Origin: Cryoendolithus antarcticus | Lineage: Eukaryota > Ascomycota > Dothideomycetes > Cladosporiales > Cladosporiaceae | Direction of reading: 5' to 3' | Assembly: GCA_002077065.1 (NCBI GenBank) | Contig: NAJO01000073.1 | Coordinates: forward strand, 62,001 to 126,000 | DNA length: 64,000 bases | Shown here: positions 54,166 to 64,000 of the stretch, piece after piece | Numbering within the stretch: the stretch's first letter is position 1 | Layout: each line of letters begins with the position of its first letter | The notes under the pieces: model-generated | Told to the model about the DNA's origin: nothing | Databases searched by the model: none | The model's input: the letters and a program-made list of their open reading frames with translations, nothing else | Made by a program: the position numbers and the translations under genes

Positions 54166-56287
54166 TGCAAGATAGTGAAAGTGGCTACTCTGCAGGCCAG
54201 CTGCTCAGGGATGTTGTGATCGATTTATCAGTCTTCAACATGATGAAGCCTCCGCAGGCATCCTCGACGCCCAGGGTTGCGCTGGCAGCCCCAGCCTCAA
54301 GGTGCGTTTGACTCCATTCTCAGCTAACATTGATTGGGATCCATATTACGGGTCTCGAACACGAGTTGGCGGCGCACGAAACATCTCGAAGGGTCCGCAA
54401 TGGGAACATCATCCGTTGCTTGCAGGCGGTGCAGACCCAGCAAGCGAAGAAAGCCCGACGCATGTACATTGCAGTGCTGCATTACGAAACTCAGCTGAGC
54501 AAAATGTGAGGGAAGGCCATTGTCGATCGCTTCGAGTTGGTCAGGCTGATGCTTGGTTGAGCTTGGCTTCCACGCTGTCAGCGCTCTCGACGGCCCGCTT
54601 ACACGAACTCGTGGAAATGTGGCTGTCGCCCTGCGTCGGAAGTCCTCGTGATCCTGCATCGATTCTCGTGCTGCATGATGTTGGCGAGCAGTCTTGATGC
54701 AGTGTACAATGGAAAAGAGGACTGGAGTCTGGATTTGCTGCGTTCAGTGCATGATAAGGTTGGCGCTAATCAGCCGCCTCAGTGCTATGGAGAGCACTTT
54801 CCACAACTGAGGAGAGCGCCATTCGGTTGAGCATGAACGTGTGAAGTCCGTGATTCCGCATTGCGTATCCGTGTGCATACATCCAAGGGATGGGAGAAGA
54901 GAGCTTAGCGAAGATGGTCAACAAATTTGATACTGAATACATACGATACATCCTCTTCCAATGCAAATCCCCCTCGCCCTCCTCACCTACGGCCTTTGCC
55001 GTCTGGAGTATTGGTACCACTGTGAGATTTCATTCTCCCGAGCCGTGCTCGATGTACTCCTTATCAAGCCCGACACCTCACCTCTCGCCTCTCGCCTGCG
55101 TCTCATCGCCTCCACACCAGATACCAAGACCTGCAGGATTGCTGCTCGCGTGAGAGCTTGGCTGACACTGAAGTCTGGGCACTATGGGAAAACGGAATTT
55201 CCTAGATCGGACCATGTGAGGGCCAGTAACGTATGGCGATGCGGCTGATCATGCCTGCTCGCGTCGAACCTCACGACCGCACGTTGCAAATCCTGTTGGC
55301 GACCATTGCGAAGCTGGCTGCATGCCAATGCTGCGCCATCAATAGCTGTCGATGCGGCACACCTCCGGTAATCCATCCTGGCGTACCTGCGCTGACCGAG
55401 TTCCTACATCTCACGTCGTCGGCATCTGCACCCGAACAGCCCTCGAGCGCCACTGCAGGCGGATCATGAGCAGGCTAAGCGGCTTCTCACACAGATAACG
55501 GTCCAGATCCCGCGCTAATCGTCGGCTACGGGGCGACGTCCGGGTCGTAGGGCTTGTGGTGTCACAGCTCACGTGGCTTGCGAACCCGACGATTGGGATA
55601 GTGGACCGCACGCAACGTCTCGACCCTCTCTGTGCCTTCGCTGCACGCAGCACCTGCTTGCACCATCTGCACGGCAATCTGGCTCAATCTCGATACAGCT
55701 CGCGGACCGCCCTGCTACTATGGACTTCGCCGTTGCCTCCAGCCACACAGCTCAAATGTGTTTGCCAGAAATAGCTCTGGGAACCGAACACGCATGCCGC
55801 GATCATCCGTCAGGCGACTGTTGACCGAACAACACACCAAGCCAGATTGCTTCCATATGAAGCCGCAGAAAACTAGTTAAAGATCGCCACATCCGTCTAC
55901 CGGTCTAGCGCTAGAGCTGAGGTCAGCCTCATGGGGTGATGCCTCCTGCAGCATTTATCCTGCTATCTTACAACGCATACCAGGAGGTTTTCGACATCCT
56001 AGAGGAGCCACTCGCAGCCGGGTAAAGACACCACCAACACGACTTGCAGGTACCCGCAGTACAGTGCTGGAAGCGCATATGGACCCTCTGGCTAGGCATT
56101 CATGCTGCGAGATTGAGGTAGTGGAATGTAGACTCGACACTAGGTGTTGCTGAGTGCCGCTGGTGTCAAAGGTAAGAGAGCTGACTCGATCAAAGCAGCC
56201 CCGCGTATATGAGAGGAAGGTAGGTCGTTCCGCCAACCTGTTCATTCCAGCAACACTTGAGCCTTTCCAATTGTGACTGCTTTCAAG
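54166..56287. other. Large intergenic region upstream of oxidase and xylanase
   Basis: About 2.1 kb between divergent secreted-enzyme genes. No coding remnant is recognised. A single GGCTAA, the core recognised by the xylanase regulator XlnR/Xyr1 in other moulds, lies at 55473-55478, and a TATATG-like box is at about 56206, 80 bp before the xylanase ATG. A lone hexamer is weak evidence. Confidence 0.4.
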
Positions 56288-57527
56288 ATGAAGTCTTCGA
56301 TTCTTTTCACTGCTTTCGCGGCTGTCTCGAGCGTCACTGCCGGAGTCATTGAGGCCCGCGCTACCCTAGCTAGGAGAGCGTTGCCCAACTCGGTCCAGGC
56401 CTGGACAAATGACTACGCTGATGTAGGCATGCTTCGTGAGGCGAGCAGGAATGATCGCCGCTTACAATCTTGGGCAGGTAAACTTCACTACAGGCGCCAA
56501 TGGTGTCTTCAACGTCAACTGGAACAACCCTCCAGGTGAGTACCTCGATGGGGTAGCCCTGCCTCGGTGCTTACTGGACCCTGACACGTATGTACAGGCG
56601 GCAATGGTGTACACGGGCGCGGCTACAATAGGCCGGCAAATGACATGTAAGTCGTAACGACAACCAGCATGCTTTCTTGTCTGATCGAATTCAGCGTCGT
56701 AAACTACACCGGAACCTTCAAGACTTCAGGAGCTGCATACCTCGCCTTGTACGGCTGGACTCGCAATCCTCTTGTAGAGTACTATGGTACGCATCACTGC
56801 TGCTGCAGCTAGGCACATCGACTGACCTCGTTGCAGTCATCGAGTCCATGGGCAACCATAACCCGAGCGACAACGTCTCCGCTACTCAATATGGCTGTCT
56901 ACAGAGTGACGGTGGCACTTGTGAGCGTCGCGATGCATAGTCATGGTGAACCCCACTGACGTCCGAGTCAGATGAAGTCTGGGAGAAGAAACGTACCAAT
57001 GCTGCCTCAATTGACGGCGACCACACGAACTTCGAGCAGGTATATAACACGCCGCATGGATGATCTCTCCTCCCTCAGACACTTACTGGGTACAGTACTG
57101 GTCCGTCCGAACTACCATGCATACTGGTGGTACCATCACTCTTGCCAACCACATCGCTGCCTGGAAAAACGCAGGACTTCTACTAGGGACTCAGCAATAC
57201 CTCGACATTGCCGTGGAGTCGCAACAAGGCGCTGGCTCTGCAGTGATAACCGTCGGCACTGCGCCTTCCACTGCTCTGCCGAATACACCTACGCCGACTC
57301 GACGTACTGCCCGCGCTGCCGGCACGTGTCCGCGAAGCAGCACAACCGGGTTGAGTAGTACGACGAAGGTCACTACGACGACGAAAGCCAGTACGACTAC
57401 TACCACGGTAGCGACGACAACGACCGCGGCGGCGGTCACGACTACAACGGTGGCGACCACGCCCGTTCTGACGACGTTCGCGAGCTCGACCAGTCCTGTG
57501 AGCGCGACGGCAACAACTTCCGTATAA
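56288..57527 (+). CDS. GH11 endo-1,4-beta-xylanase with Thr/Ser-rich tail
   Basis: Seven exons (56288-56422, 56478-56535, 56598-56646, 56695-56786, 56837-56920, 56972-57039, 57096-57527) give 305 residues. Each splice restores a GH11 block: [65 protein letters not shown] (nucleophile Glu about 109), [40 protein letters not shown] and [19 protein letters not shown] (acid/base Glu about 203). A signal peptide ([15 protein letters not shown]) precedes the domain. The N-terminal part, normally holding FYSFWTDGGG-like strands, is short and poorly conserved ([11 protein letters not shown]), so the first intron (GTAGGC donor) is the least certain. About 80 Thr/Ser/Ala-rich residues follow, without a binding module. 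Role: cleavage of plant xylan outside the cell. Confidence 0.85.
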
Positions 57528-57917
57528 GCGGATCATTCCATGCAAAGACAAAAGGGAAAAGGACAGGGAAGACTATGATGGCAGATATGATGGGACATAT
57601 ATACGACACGTATGCAATGACTTACACGGGGACTTATGAGGCGAGTCGCAAATTTGTATATGAACTGCGCTGCTGTGACAGACCATAGCGCCCTTTGCAC
57701 GCTCTCGCGCAAGGCAATGTCACAAGGTTGGTTTCGCAGGCGGTGAAGAGATCGACCGCGATACTTGCATGCATGACAGCAATCGCAGTGGTTGCAGCAA
57801 AGCAGTGCTGCCATGGCGAAACTTGCCGTAGACACAAGAAGCAGGTACTGATGCAGGTGCATTGGTCGCTCCTGCCTCCGGAAACCTATGTGCAAGCGGC
57901 TTCCAAATATCTCGCTC
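57528..57917. other. Convergent intergenic, xylanase and LENG1-like 3' ends
   Basis: 390 bp, presumably two 3' untranslated regions. No gene seen. Confidence 0.5.
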
Positions 57918-58883
57918 TCACTCTCTTCTATTCCGCTCACGCGACCTATCGCGACTGCGATGGCGATGTCGTCTGTGCTCTCGACTACGGTCAGTCGTGG
58001 CATCAAGGCTGAAGCCCTCCAGATCATCTACATCATCACGTCTGCTATGCTCGCGCTTCCTCCGCCGCCTGCGCCGTTCATCATCAGCAGCCTTGAGGGC
58101 TTGCAGCTCCTTCTGGCGTTGTAGCTCCCACAGCTCCCTGTCCTTCGTGCTTTGCTTCAGCTGGCGTCGAGCCTGCTGCATCGCCGCAAACGGGTCATTG
58201 CTGACGACACGATTCTGCTCGCGCTCTTTGCGCCGTGGGTCGGGGTTGCCCCAGACGTCTTTGCCTTGTGCTCCGTCCAGAGCTGGACCTACGTCGTCCT
58301 CGGGCTGGCCGGCTGCATTGGCAGCGTACCACGGCTTCGCCAACCCTTTCCCGTACCCCGCGGCATTACTGAACTTTACAATCATCAGGTCCTCTTCTCT
58401 CTTCTGTTTCTTTGCTTTCTCCGCCTCAAGCTCGGCATTCTTCTCCATCTTCCGCGTAGTACGTTCGTCAGGCACAGGGACCAGCTGCAGGTGCCCTGTG
58501 CGATCAACTAAGGGCGCATCGCTGATAGCCTTCTCCCGCTTCGGCCCAAGCACATCCCTTACCTTCTCTCCAACCAGCGCGTCCTCGCGAGCGAACCGAA
58601 TGTCAGCATCGGTGTCGTCCTCGCCGCGCAGCTTCCTTCGTTTCCTTGGCTTGCTGTCATATTCCTGACACCGCCTCGGCACCTCGTCTTCTGCTTCGGG
58701 TGCGAGATCGGGCACAGTCTCGCCGCGCAAGATTGCTATTCTTCGCGCCGCATCCTCGTCTTGCATACGCTGCTCCGCAGCCTCTTCTCGTGCAGCTGCA
58801 TTGGATTCATCGCGGCGCACCTTCTCGATGGCAGCAGGATTGTAGACATTCCAGGACTTCTTGCCCAGCAGATGAAGAGGCAT
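57918..58883 (-). CDS. CIR N-terminal domain protein (LENG1-like)
   Basis: A single exon of 321 residues. The N terminus MPLHLLGKKSWNVYNP, then IEKVRRDESNAAAREEAAEQ, is the CIR_N domain found in LENG1, Cwc25 and CIR. The conserved KKSW with following VRRDE is clear. The middle is charged coiled coil, and the C terminus is an Arg/Ser/His-rich tail (DRSREHRRHRHRSRDRSRE) like an RS domain. CIR_N proteins associate with the spliceosome or with corepressors. The arrangement here is closer to LENG1 than to the second-step splicing factor Cwc25, whose N terminus differs. Likely nuclear. Confidence 0.8.
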   Translation of the reverse strand: MPLHLLGKKSWNVYNPAAIEKVRRDESNAAAREEAAEQRMQDEDAARRIAILRGETVPDLAPEAEDEVPRRCQEYDSKPRKRRKLRGEDDTDADIRFAREDALVGEKVRDVLGPKREKAISDAPLVDRTGHLQLVPVPDERTTRKMEKNAELEAEKAKKQKREEDLMIVKFSNAAGYGKGLAKPWYAANAAGQPEDDVGPALDGAQGKDVWGNPDPRRKEREQNRVVSNDPFAAMQQARRQLKQSTKDRELWELQRQKELQALKAADDERRRRRRKREHSRRDDVDDLEGFSLDATTDRSREHRRHRHRSRDRSRERNRRE

Positions 58884-59800
58884 AATCGCTATTCCTGCTC
58901 CAAGTAGCGCTTCTCACTACTCTGGTACCCGACAAGTGAGGTACATTCACTCCCAATCAGGCAATAGCTTCGACAGTGGAGCGAAATTGTGTCACAAGCA
59001 GGGAGCCCTGCCGAGATGTGCCGAGAAAGTTAATGCTTACATTGGCTCACCTGTGCCAATTTCAGCTCCTTGTGCATAACGGCAGGGATGCTTGAGCCGG
59101 GGAGTGGTGTATGTAAGCAGCCTTGGGCGTAAATCGCACTAGCTAATGCATTACCGGAGAGTCGATTGGCTTTCCGGTGTTTATTGGATTGGGAAATACC
59201 CTTGCGTGGAAGCCTGCCGTGTATGACACCATGTTCTCGTGTGGAGCTGAGAGTCATCTACGTCGCTGATACAGAGGAGCATTGACGACGTGATCGAACA
59301 TCTGGAATCCGCACTCGAGACGTCTGGAAGGAGGTGTCGAGCTGAAACACTTGCGCCGCATCATTAGACCGTTGTGAAACTCCCCGAACGGACCCGCTCG
59401 GGCCAGGCCAGCGCCCTAGAACCCAACGGCTACCAGAGATTCGAAGGGTTCACGACGATTCTTGCCGATCGCGCGCTGCCGATCTCTGCTGTCATTTCGA
59501 AGTCTGAAGACCACCGCTCTGCGCGTGTTGGAATCACTTGAGGACGGTGACACGAGGCATTCACTCGGACGAGCAAAAACAGCAGCAAGGGAGTTCCGGT
59601 GATATACATCGTAGCAGAGCACAGACTCGCGACCAAGACGCACGGATTGACAGCACGGCGTAGGCACACAACCGCCGTGTACTGTGTCCCTGGACGCTGG
59701 GCTTCTGTTCGACTTCGACGTTGTATCTAGAGTGTGGTCCAGAGACTTCCATCTCATACACTCTCGAGGCCGAACCAGGACATTCCAAAGGCACGCGACC
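58884..59800. promoter_or_regulatory. Divergent intergenic, LENG1-like and flbE promoters
   Basis: About 917 bp between divergent start codons. No gene recognised. Must contain both promoters. Confidence 0.45.
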
Positions 59801-61746
59801 ATGCCCGTCTACCTCCTCCATGGCTTCCGCTGGCCCCGCCCTTTGATCCGCGTCCACATCATCTTCCAGAATCTCGACGACGCGGCGGCAGAATGGCTTG
59901 TGGCACCGCAGACGACCTTGACCCTCTTACAGAACTTCCACGAGCTCTACCCTGAAAGCATGGAGCATCTCCACCACCTGCGCTTCGTCGAGCAGTACGA
60001 CCCTAACGACGTGTCCTCCAGCGCTACCAGCCAGCCCTACGCCTACGTGGCAGATGTGTGCGAGGAGATCAAGCTTGGGGTTGATGTGGAAGATGTGCGT
60101 GGGAAGGGACTGGGCAACGACCAGTGGGCTGCTATGATGGATCTGAGGGACAAGGTCGCGCCTGAGGAGAAGGTGGCTTGGTACATCGTCGTCTGTGGGG
60201 ACGAGGAAAGATGGGCACCACCCACCATGAGCGTGCTGAACTCTGGCGGGTCTGTTCGGGCGCCGTCACAGAATGTCTCGAGTGCTAGCAGTAGTCAGGG
60301 ATCATCGGGACCAACTGTAAGCGAGGTACAACGTGGTTCGTTGGGCAGAAATACTAATAATGTGCAGGGCAAGCCAGCAACTCCTCCAGAAGGTCAGCAA
60401 CGAGGTTTGAGAAAGTTCCTCTCTGGTCGATTGGGCAGGCGGAAGAGGTGAGCCTTCCATGATTCTCTAGGCTAGGGCATACGGCTGATATAATTCGCAG
60501 CCGCGCATCTGTGGTAGAGCAGCCCAACGGCAATAGCGTCTCGGAACAGTCATCCGCCCCTCCTCCAGTGCCCACAACGGAAACATCTACAGCACAGCCA
60601 CCCTCAGAAGAGCCAAGATCAGGGCGATCACCTGGTCCACCAGGACCCATGAAGTTGCAGACCACGAACCTTCCATACGCGAACGGATTCCCGAAGAGCG
60701 CCAGTACAGCTCATTTACCTCCCATCCTTCAAGCGGATGAAGAGCACGAGGTAATCATGGGACCGGAGGATGACATGGAGGAAGACGAGATGTCCGCAGA
60801 ACCTCCAGTGGTCAAGTCAAGAACATACAAGAACTCGGATCTGCCGACAGAGAAGAAGAAAAAACGACGATCGTTGCCAGGCTTCGCACTGTCACCGCGG
60901 AATTCTAGCCCGGACATGCCGCGAAACATGTCACCACTTGCGCGTCAAGGGAATGCGTTTGCAGCTCAGCAAGATCGCGCGGAGTCTCCTCTACGACAGT
61001 CAATGGCAGGCGCTGGTGTACCACCCCACGTACCTACCACAGAGGATGTGCGCCCGCCGGCATCATTCCGCAACGTCAGCCCAGTGAACTCTGCCGCAGG
61101 CTCCGGCAGAGGAACACCAACGCTAGTATCCCCAGTCTCGATGCGACCACCCCAATCAATCCTCTCGCCCATATCTCCAGACTCTCCTCACCGCTCCCGC
61201 TCACCCAACAAGATGATGTATTCGAACGGCCAACGAGCCTCCTCACAAGGTCGGCCTTCACGCCCTGGCTCCGTCCGCCCCAACGGCTCCATTCAAACCA
61301 CCCCCAACGCCTCAGCCATCAACCTCGCTCGCTCCGCCAGCCCGCCAATGCCCAATGGCATCCTCCTGAACTCACCAAGTCGCACCTCCCTAGCCGAAAC
61401 CCTTCGCCCTAGCATGAATCCCGAAACCCAGTCCATCGCGTCCCGCACCAGCAAATCCCACCTTACGAGTCCGATCAAACCGCCCATGGATCCAGCAAAG
61501 GCGACAACCAGGCGGGCAAGCCGGACAAGTCTGGCGGGCACGATCAATACTACGAATGGCGGCACGAGTCGGGCTGCGAAGAGGAATAGTCTGCAGAGCT
61601 TGGGTGGGGCTAGTACGATGAGTCCGACTGTACAGGCGCTGTACGGGCAGCATGAGAAGGAGTGGACGAGGCATCGGCAGAGTGTTACGCCTGAGGAGTT
61701 GGTGGCGAGGGGGTTGGATGAGGGGGTTTTCGCGGGGTTGAAGTGA
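59801..61746 (+). CDS. flbE: Developmental regulator FlbE
   Basis: Two exons (59801-60447 and 60501-61746) around a 53-nt intron give 630 residues. The first 140 residues are the FlbE-specific domain: MPVYLLHGFRWPRPLIRVHI, IFQNLDDAAAEWLVAP, LRFVEQYDPNDVSSSA, YAYVADVCEEIKLGVDVEDV and VAWYIVVCGDEERWAPP. The rest is disordered, Ser/Pro-rich with basic clusters (FLSGRLGRRKRSR across the intron; KKKKRRS) and an acidic patch (DDMEEDEM). In Aspergillus nidulans FlbE acts with FlbD upstream of brlA to start conidiation and is found at hyphal tips. The N-terminal match is strong, so function in asexual development is likely conserved. Confidence 0.92.
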
Positions 61747-61965
61747 GCTCCTTGGAAATTCATGGGCTGAGGTGAGAGAACGGCCCTCACGCGGCCTAGC
61801 AAGGTGGACATCTGATGATTCGCTTGGCAGGCACTCGAGGTCTTATTAAAAGATACCCAGATCATGCAATCGGGACTCGAGAAAGGATGTGTGCGAACTG
61901 CAATCTATTGATGTATAAAGCGACCGTGACTCTCCAACACTCATCTGCCTTGCATCGGCCATCTC

Positions 61966-64000
61966 TCAGTGCGATATATACTGGAACACCGCACTGACAT
62001 CATTGCCGTCACACTCCTGCCTCAAGAGCAAGTCCTGAATCTTTCCCAACGGTCCAGCTATACCCTCGGTATTCGTGAAGTGATTCCACGTACTTGTGTC
62101 GCCATACAGCATCGCTGGCGCCTTTAGGATCTGCTTCCCGGCTTTGCAACGCTTACACTTGAATGTGTCGTGCGTGTCGCTGGTGGTGTTGGCTTTGAAC
62201 TGGAAGAGCTCTCGTAGCGAATCGAGCGAAAAGTGGCGTTCGACGTCCTCGGCGCTGTCCACGACGCAAGAGGAGAGAGACTGCTTGTGCGACTGTCGCT
62301 GGAAGATCTTCTCCTCGATTGTACCAGTGGCGATGAAGCGATACACGAAGCAGTCCTTCTTCTGTCCGTCGCGCCAGACGCGAGCAAGAGCTTGCTGATC
62401 AGCGGCGGGGTTCCAGTCGGGATCGAAGAGGACCAAGCGATTGGCGCCGATGAGATTCAACCCGCAGCCGCCTGCCTTTGAAGATAACAGAAAGACAAAC
62501 TCCTCGCCATTGGAGTCATTGAACTTGTCGACTAGCTTCTGCCGCTTGTTGACATTCATCGTGCCGTCGAGTCGCAGGGAGCCATATTTGTTCGCGCGGC
62601 AGAGCTGCTCGAAAACATCCAATGTCTGGGTGTAATTCGAGATCAGCACGATCTTGTCATTCGTGTCCGCTCGTATGCGTGTCAGCATGCGAGCAAGAAC
62701 TTGCATCTTCCCACTGTACCAAGGCTTGACGTCGCGATCCCGGCCACGAGCGTCTTTGGGAACGAAGTCGTCAGGGTAGTGCTGTTCGCAGCCAGGGAGG
62801 TCATCGGGAAGATTCAGGAGATCTGGGTGGTTACAAAGCTTCTTCAGCATGCCGATGGCCTTCAGAGGCTGGCTGCCCTTGCCGCGAAGCAGAGACTGGA
62901 TCTCTGGAGACTTGATGAAGTAATTGTACAAATCCATCTGGAACGGCGCATTGTTGCAGAAGACGACGTGCTCGTACTTGACCGGCAGGTACTTTGAGAG
63001 AATGTCGTTTGTCCGTCTAATGATGAACTTGTTGACGAGTGTGAGTAGCTCAGCCAGTCGCTCGTTGCCTTTCGCAATATCCTTGTCGGAGCCAGCAGCA
63101 TCGCGACCTCGCAGGATGGGGATCTCATACTGCTTGCGGAAGTCTTGTCGGGTGCCCAGGTAGCCTGGATTGGCGAAGTCCAGGAGAGCAAAGTACTCCG
63201 ACAGGTCATTCTGAATAGGCGTGCCGGATAGAATGACTCGCATCTTGACATTGAGACTGGTGAGTGCCTCGAATGTTTGCGACTCCGCATTCTTCAGGCG
63301 ATGCCCTTCATCACACAGCATCAACCCGATGGGCATGCCCGCCATCTCCTGGGCGTACAGCCGCAGCGTCTCGTAAGACACGATAAGTACCGGGCGAGTG
63401 ACTGATCGTCCTGTAGCTGAACCCCACTGCTTGATCTGCATGGTCAGCTCCTCCTTCGATGCCTTGCCGTCCACTGCGAACGGCACAATAGCGTCCGGTC
63501 CAAGCCACTTCACCAGCTCGTTCGCCCAATTGCGGACAAGTGATGAAGGACATGCTATCACGCACTTCGATATCGTGCCCTTACCAGCCTCAGGCGATTG
63601 CTTCAGCAACGTCCACATCAAAGTGATACATTGCAACGTCTTGCCCAGTCCCATCTCATCTGCCATGATGCACCCTTGTGCGTTCTCATCAATCAGGCCG
63701 GTAGTGCATCGATACAAGAACTTCACACCCTCGACTTGATGTGGTCGTAGCACTTTCGCCAGTCTCGGATCAATCACCACTGGTACCTTCGGGCGATCTG
63801 TCACCACCTGCTTCTTGATCCCCAGTATCTCAGCCAGACTCTTGTGCATAAGTGGTACGTCCATCTTCTCTTTCTGGCTGCCATCGGGCTTCTTGTCGCT
63901 TTCCTCGATTACTGCAGGGTCGGGCTTGCCATCTATAGTCGGATCGAACAGCACGATCGCGAACTCGCCGCTCGGGTCATGCAATGCCTTTGCCACATAC
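61966..64000 (-). CDS. RAD54: DNA repair/recombination translocase RAD54 (5' end beyond window)
   Basis: The frame is open from the stop at 61966 to the window edge, at least 677 codons. It opens with KALHDPSGEFAIVLFDPT, then the Rad54 helicase core: Walker A DEMGLGKTLQCITLMWTLL, CPSSLVRNWANELVKWLGPD, DEGH box LMLCDEGHRLKN, SGTPIQNDLSEYFALLDF, NKFIIRRTNDILSKYLPVKY, KIVLISNYTQTLDVFEQLCR, GCGLNLIGANRLVLFDPDWN and ARVWRDGQKKDCFVYRF. The C-terminal zinc-binding cysteines (CKRCK) and the final FQYISH are typical. Rad54 is a Snf2-family ATPase working with Rad51 in homologous recombination. The N-terminal Rad51-interacting region and start codon lie outside the window. Confidence 0.96.
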   Translation of the reverse strand, partial: YVAKALHDPSGEFAIVLFDPTIDGKPDPAVIEESDKKPDGSQKEKMDVPLMHKSLAEILGIKKQVVTDRPKVPVVIDPRLAKVLRPHQVEGVKFLYRCTTGLIDENAQGCIMADEMGLGKTLQCITLMWTLLKQSPEAGKGTISKCVIACPSSLVRNWANELVKWLGPDAIVPFAVDGKASKEELTMQIKQWGSATGRSVTRPVLIVSYETLRLYAQEMAGMPIGLMLCDEGHRLKNAESQTFEALTSLNVKMRVILSGTPIQNDLSEYFALLDFANPGYLGTRQDFRKQYEIPILRGRDAAGSDKDIAKGNERLAELLTLVNKFIIRRTNDILSKYLPVKYEHVVFCNNAPFQMDLYNYFIKSPEIQSLLRGKGSQPLKAIGMLKKLCNHPDLLNLPDDLPGCEQHYPDDFVPKDARGRDRDVKPWYSGKMQVLARMLTRIRADTNDKIVLISNYTQTLDVFEQLCRANKYGSLRLDGTMNVNKRQKLVDKFNDSNGEEFVFLLSSKAGGCGLNLIGANRLVLFDPDWNPAADQQALARVWRDGQKKDCFVYRFIATGTIEEKIFQRQSHKQSLSSCVVDSAEDVERHFSLDSLRELFQFKANTTSDTHDTFKCKRCKAGKQILKAPAMLYGDTSTWNHFTNTEGIAGPLGKIQDLLLRQECDGNDVSAVFQYISH

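Noticed and set aside
55473..55478. XlnR/Xyr1 core site GGCTAA as a defined xylanase control element
   Set aside because: A single hexamer 800 bp upstream is expected by chance. It is mentioned only as context in the intergenic entry.
47975..57527. Carboxylase pair, FAD oxidase and xylanase as a biosynthetic or catabolic gene cluster
   Set aside because: There is no core synthase, dedicated regulator or transporter, and the oxidase and xylanase look like independent secreted enzymes separated by 2.1 kb.

Overview
The window is nuclear DNA of a filamentous ascomycete. The genes carry many short introns (about 48-62 nt) with GTRNGT donors, CTRAC-type branch points and YAG acceptors, and they include mould-specific regulators (a StuA-type APSES factor and FlbE), UDP-galactopyranose mutase, a cutinase and a GH11 xylanase. 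Gene structure and protein flavour suggest a Dothideomycete, probably from the Capnodiales/Mycosphaerellales side. That placement is an inference from remembered homologues, not from a search.

Layout. 1-8 kb: gene-poor, with two broken accessory genes (a DUF7708/NWD-like protein and a large DUF7025-AAA+ ATPase). 8.3-16.4 kb: proteasome beta5 (PRE2), a Csk1-like kinase with a GC-AG intron, a TBC RabGAP, a PQ-loop membrane protein and an SS18/SSXT-like protein. 16.7-18.8 kb: an ABC-class ATPase gene whose 646-codon frame is intact except for three stop codons. 18.8-24.1 kb: a long non-coding stretch, then StuA. 25-33.7 kb: Med4, cytochrome b561, a Vps62 protein with an inserted hevein domain, a TFIIIC triple-barrel protein and a NASP-type histone chaperone. 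34.2-42.3 kb: a divergent UDP-galactofuranose transporter / UDP-galactopyranose mutase pair, an SPFH protein and a GPI-type cutinase. 43-44.9 kb: two frameshifted tandem paralogues. 45.3-52.2 kb: an Mtf2-like mitochondrial factor, ornithine decarboxylase antizyme, and a divergent pair encoding both halves of an acyl-CoA carboxylase. 52.5-57.5 kb: a secreted FAD oxidase and a GH11 xylanase. 57.9-64 kb: a CIR_N-domain (LENG1-like) protein, FlbE and the 3' part of RAD54.

Main points. (1) The antizyme gene needs a +1 ribosomal frameshift at GTT-TGA. Retaining its first intron would restore the same frame. (2) The biotin carboxylase subunit ends in Ser-Lys-Leu, the canonical peroxisomal signal, and its partner carries a near-PTS2 nonapeptide, which suggests a peroxisomal acyl-CoA carboxylase. 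(3) Every in-frame stop examined in the two nonsense-inactivated ATPase genes can be reached by a single C:G to T:A transition, most of them in CpA context, as expected of old RIP-like mutation. (4) The transporter/mutase neighbourhood looks like the galactofuranose gene pair of Aspergillus.

Exon boundaries were derived by hand from splice signals, frame and protein-family continuity. In every multi-exon gene called intact the spliced length is a multiple of three. The antizyme needs its single +1 shift to read through.
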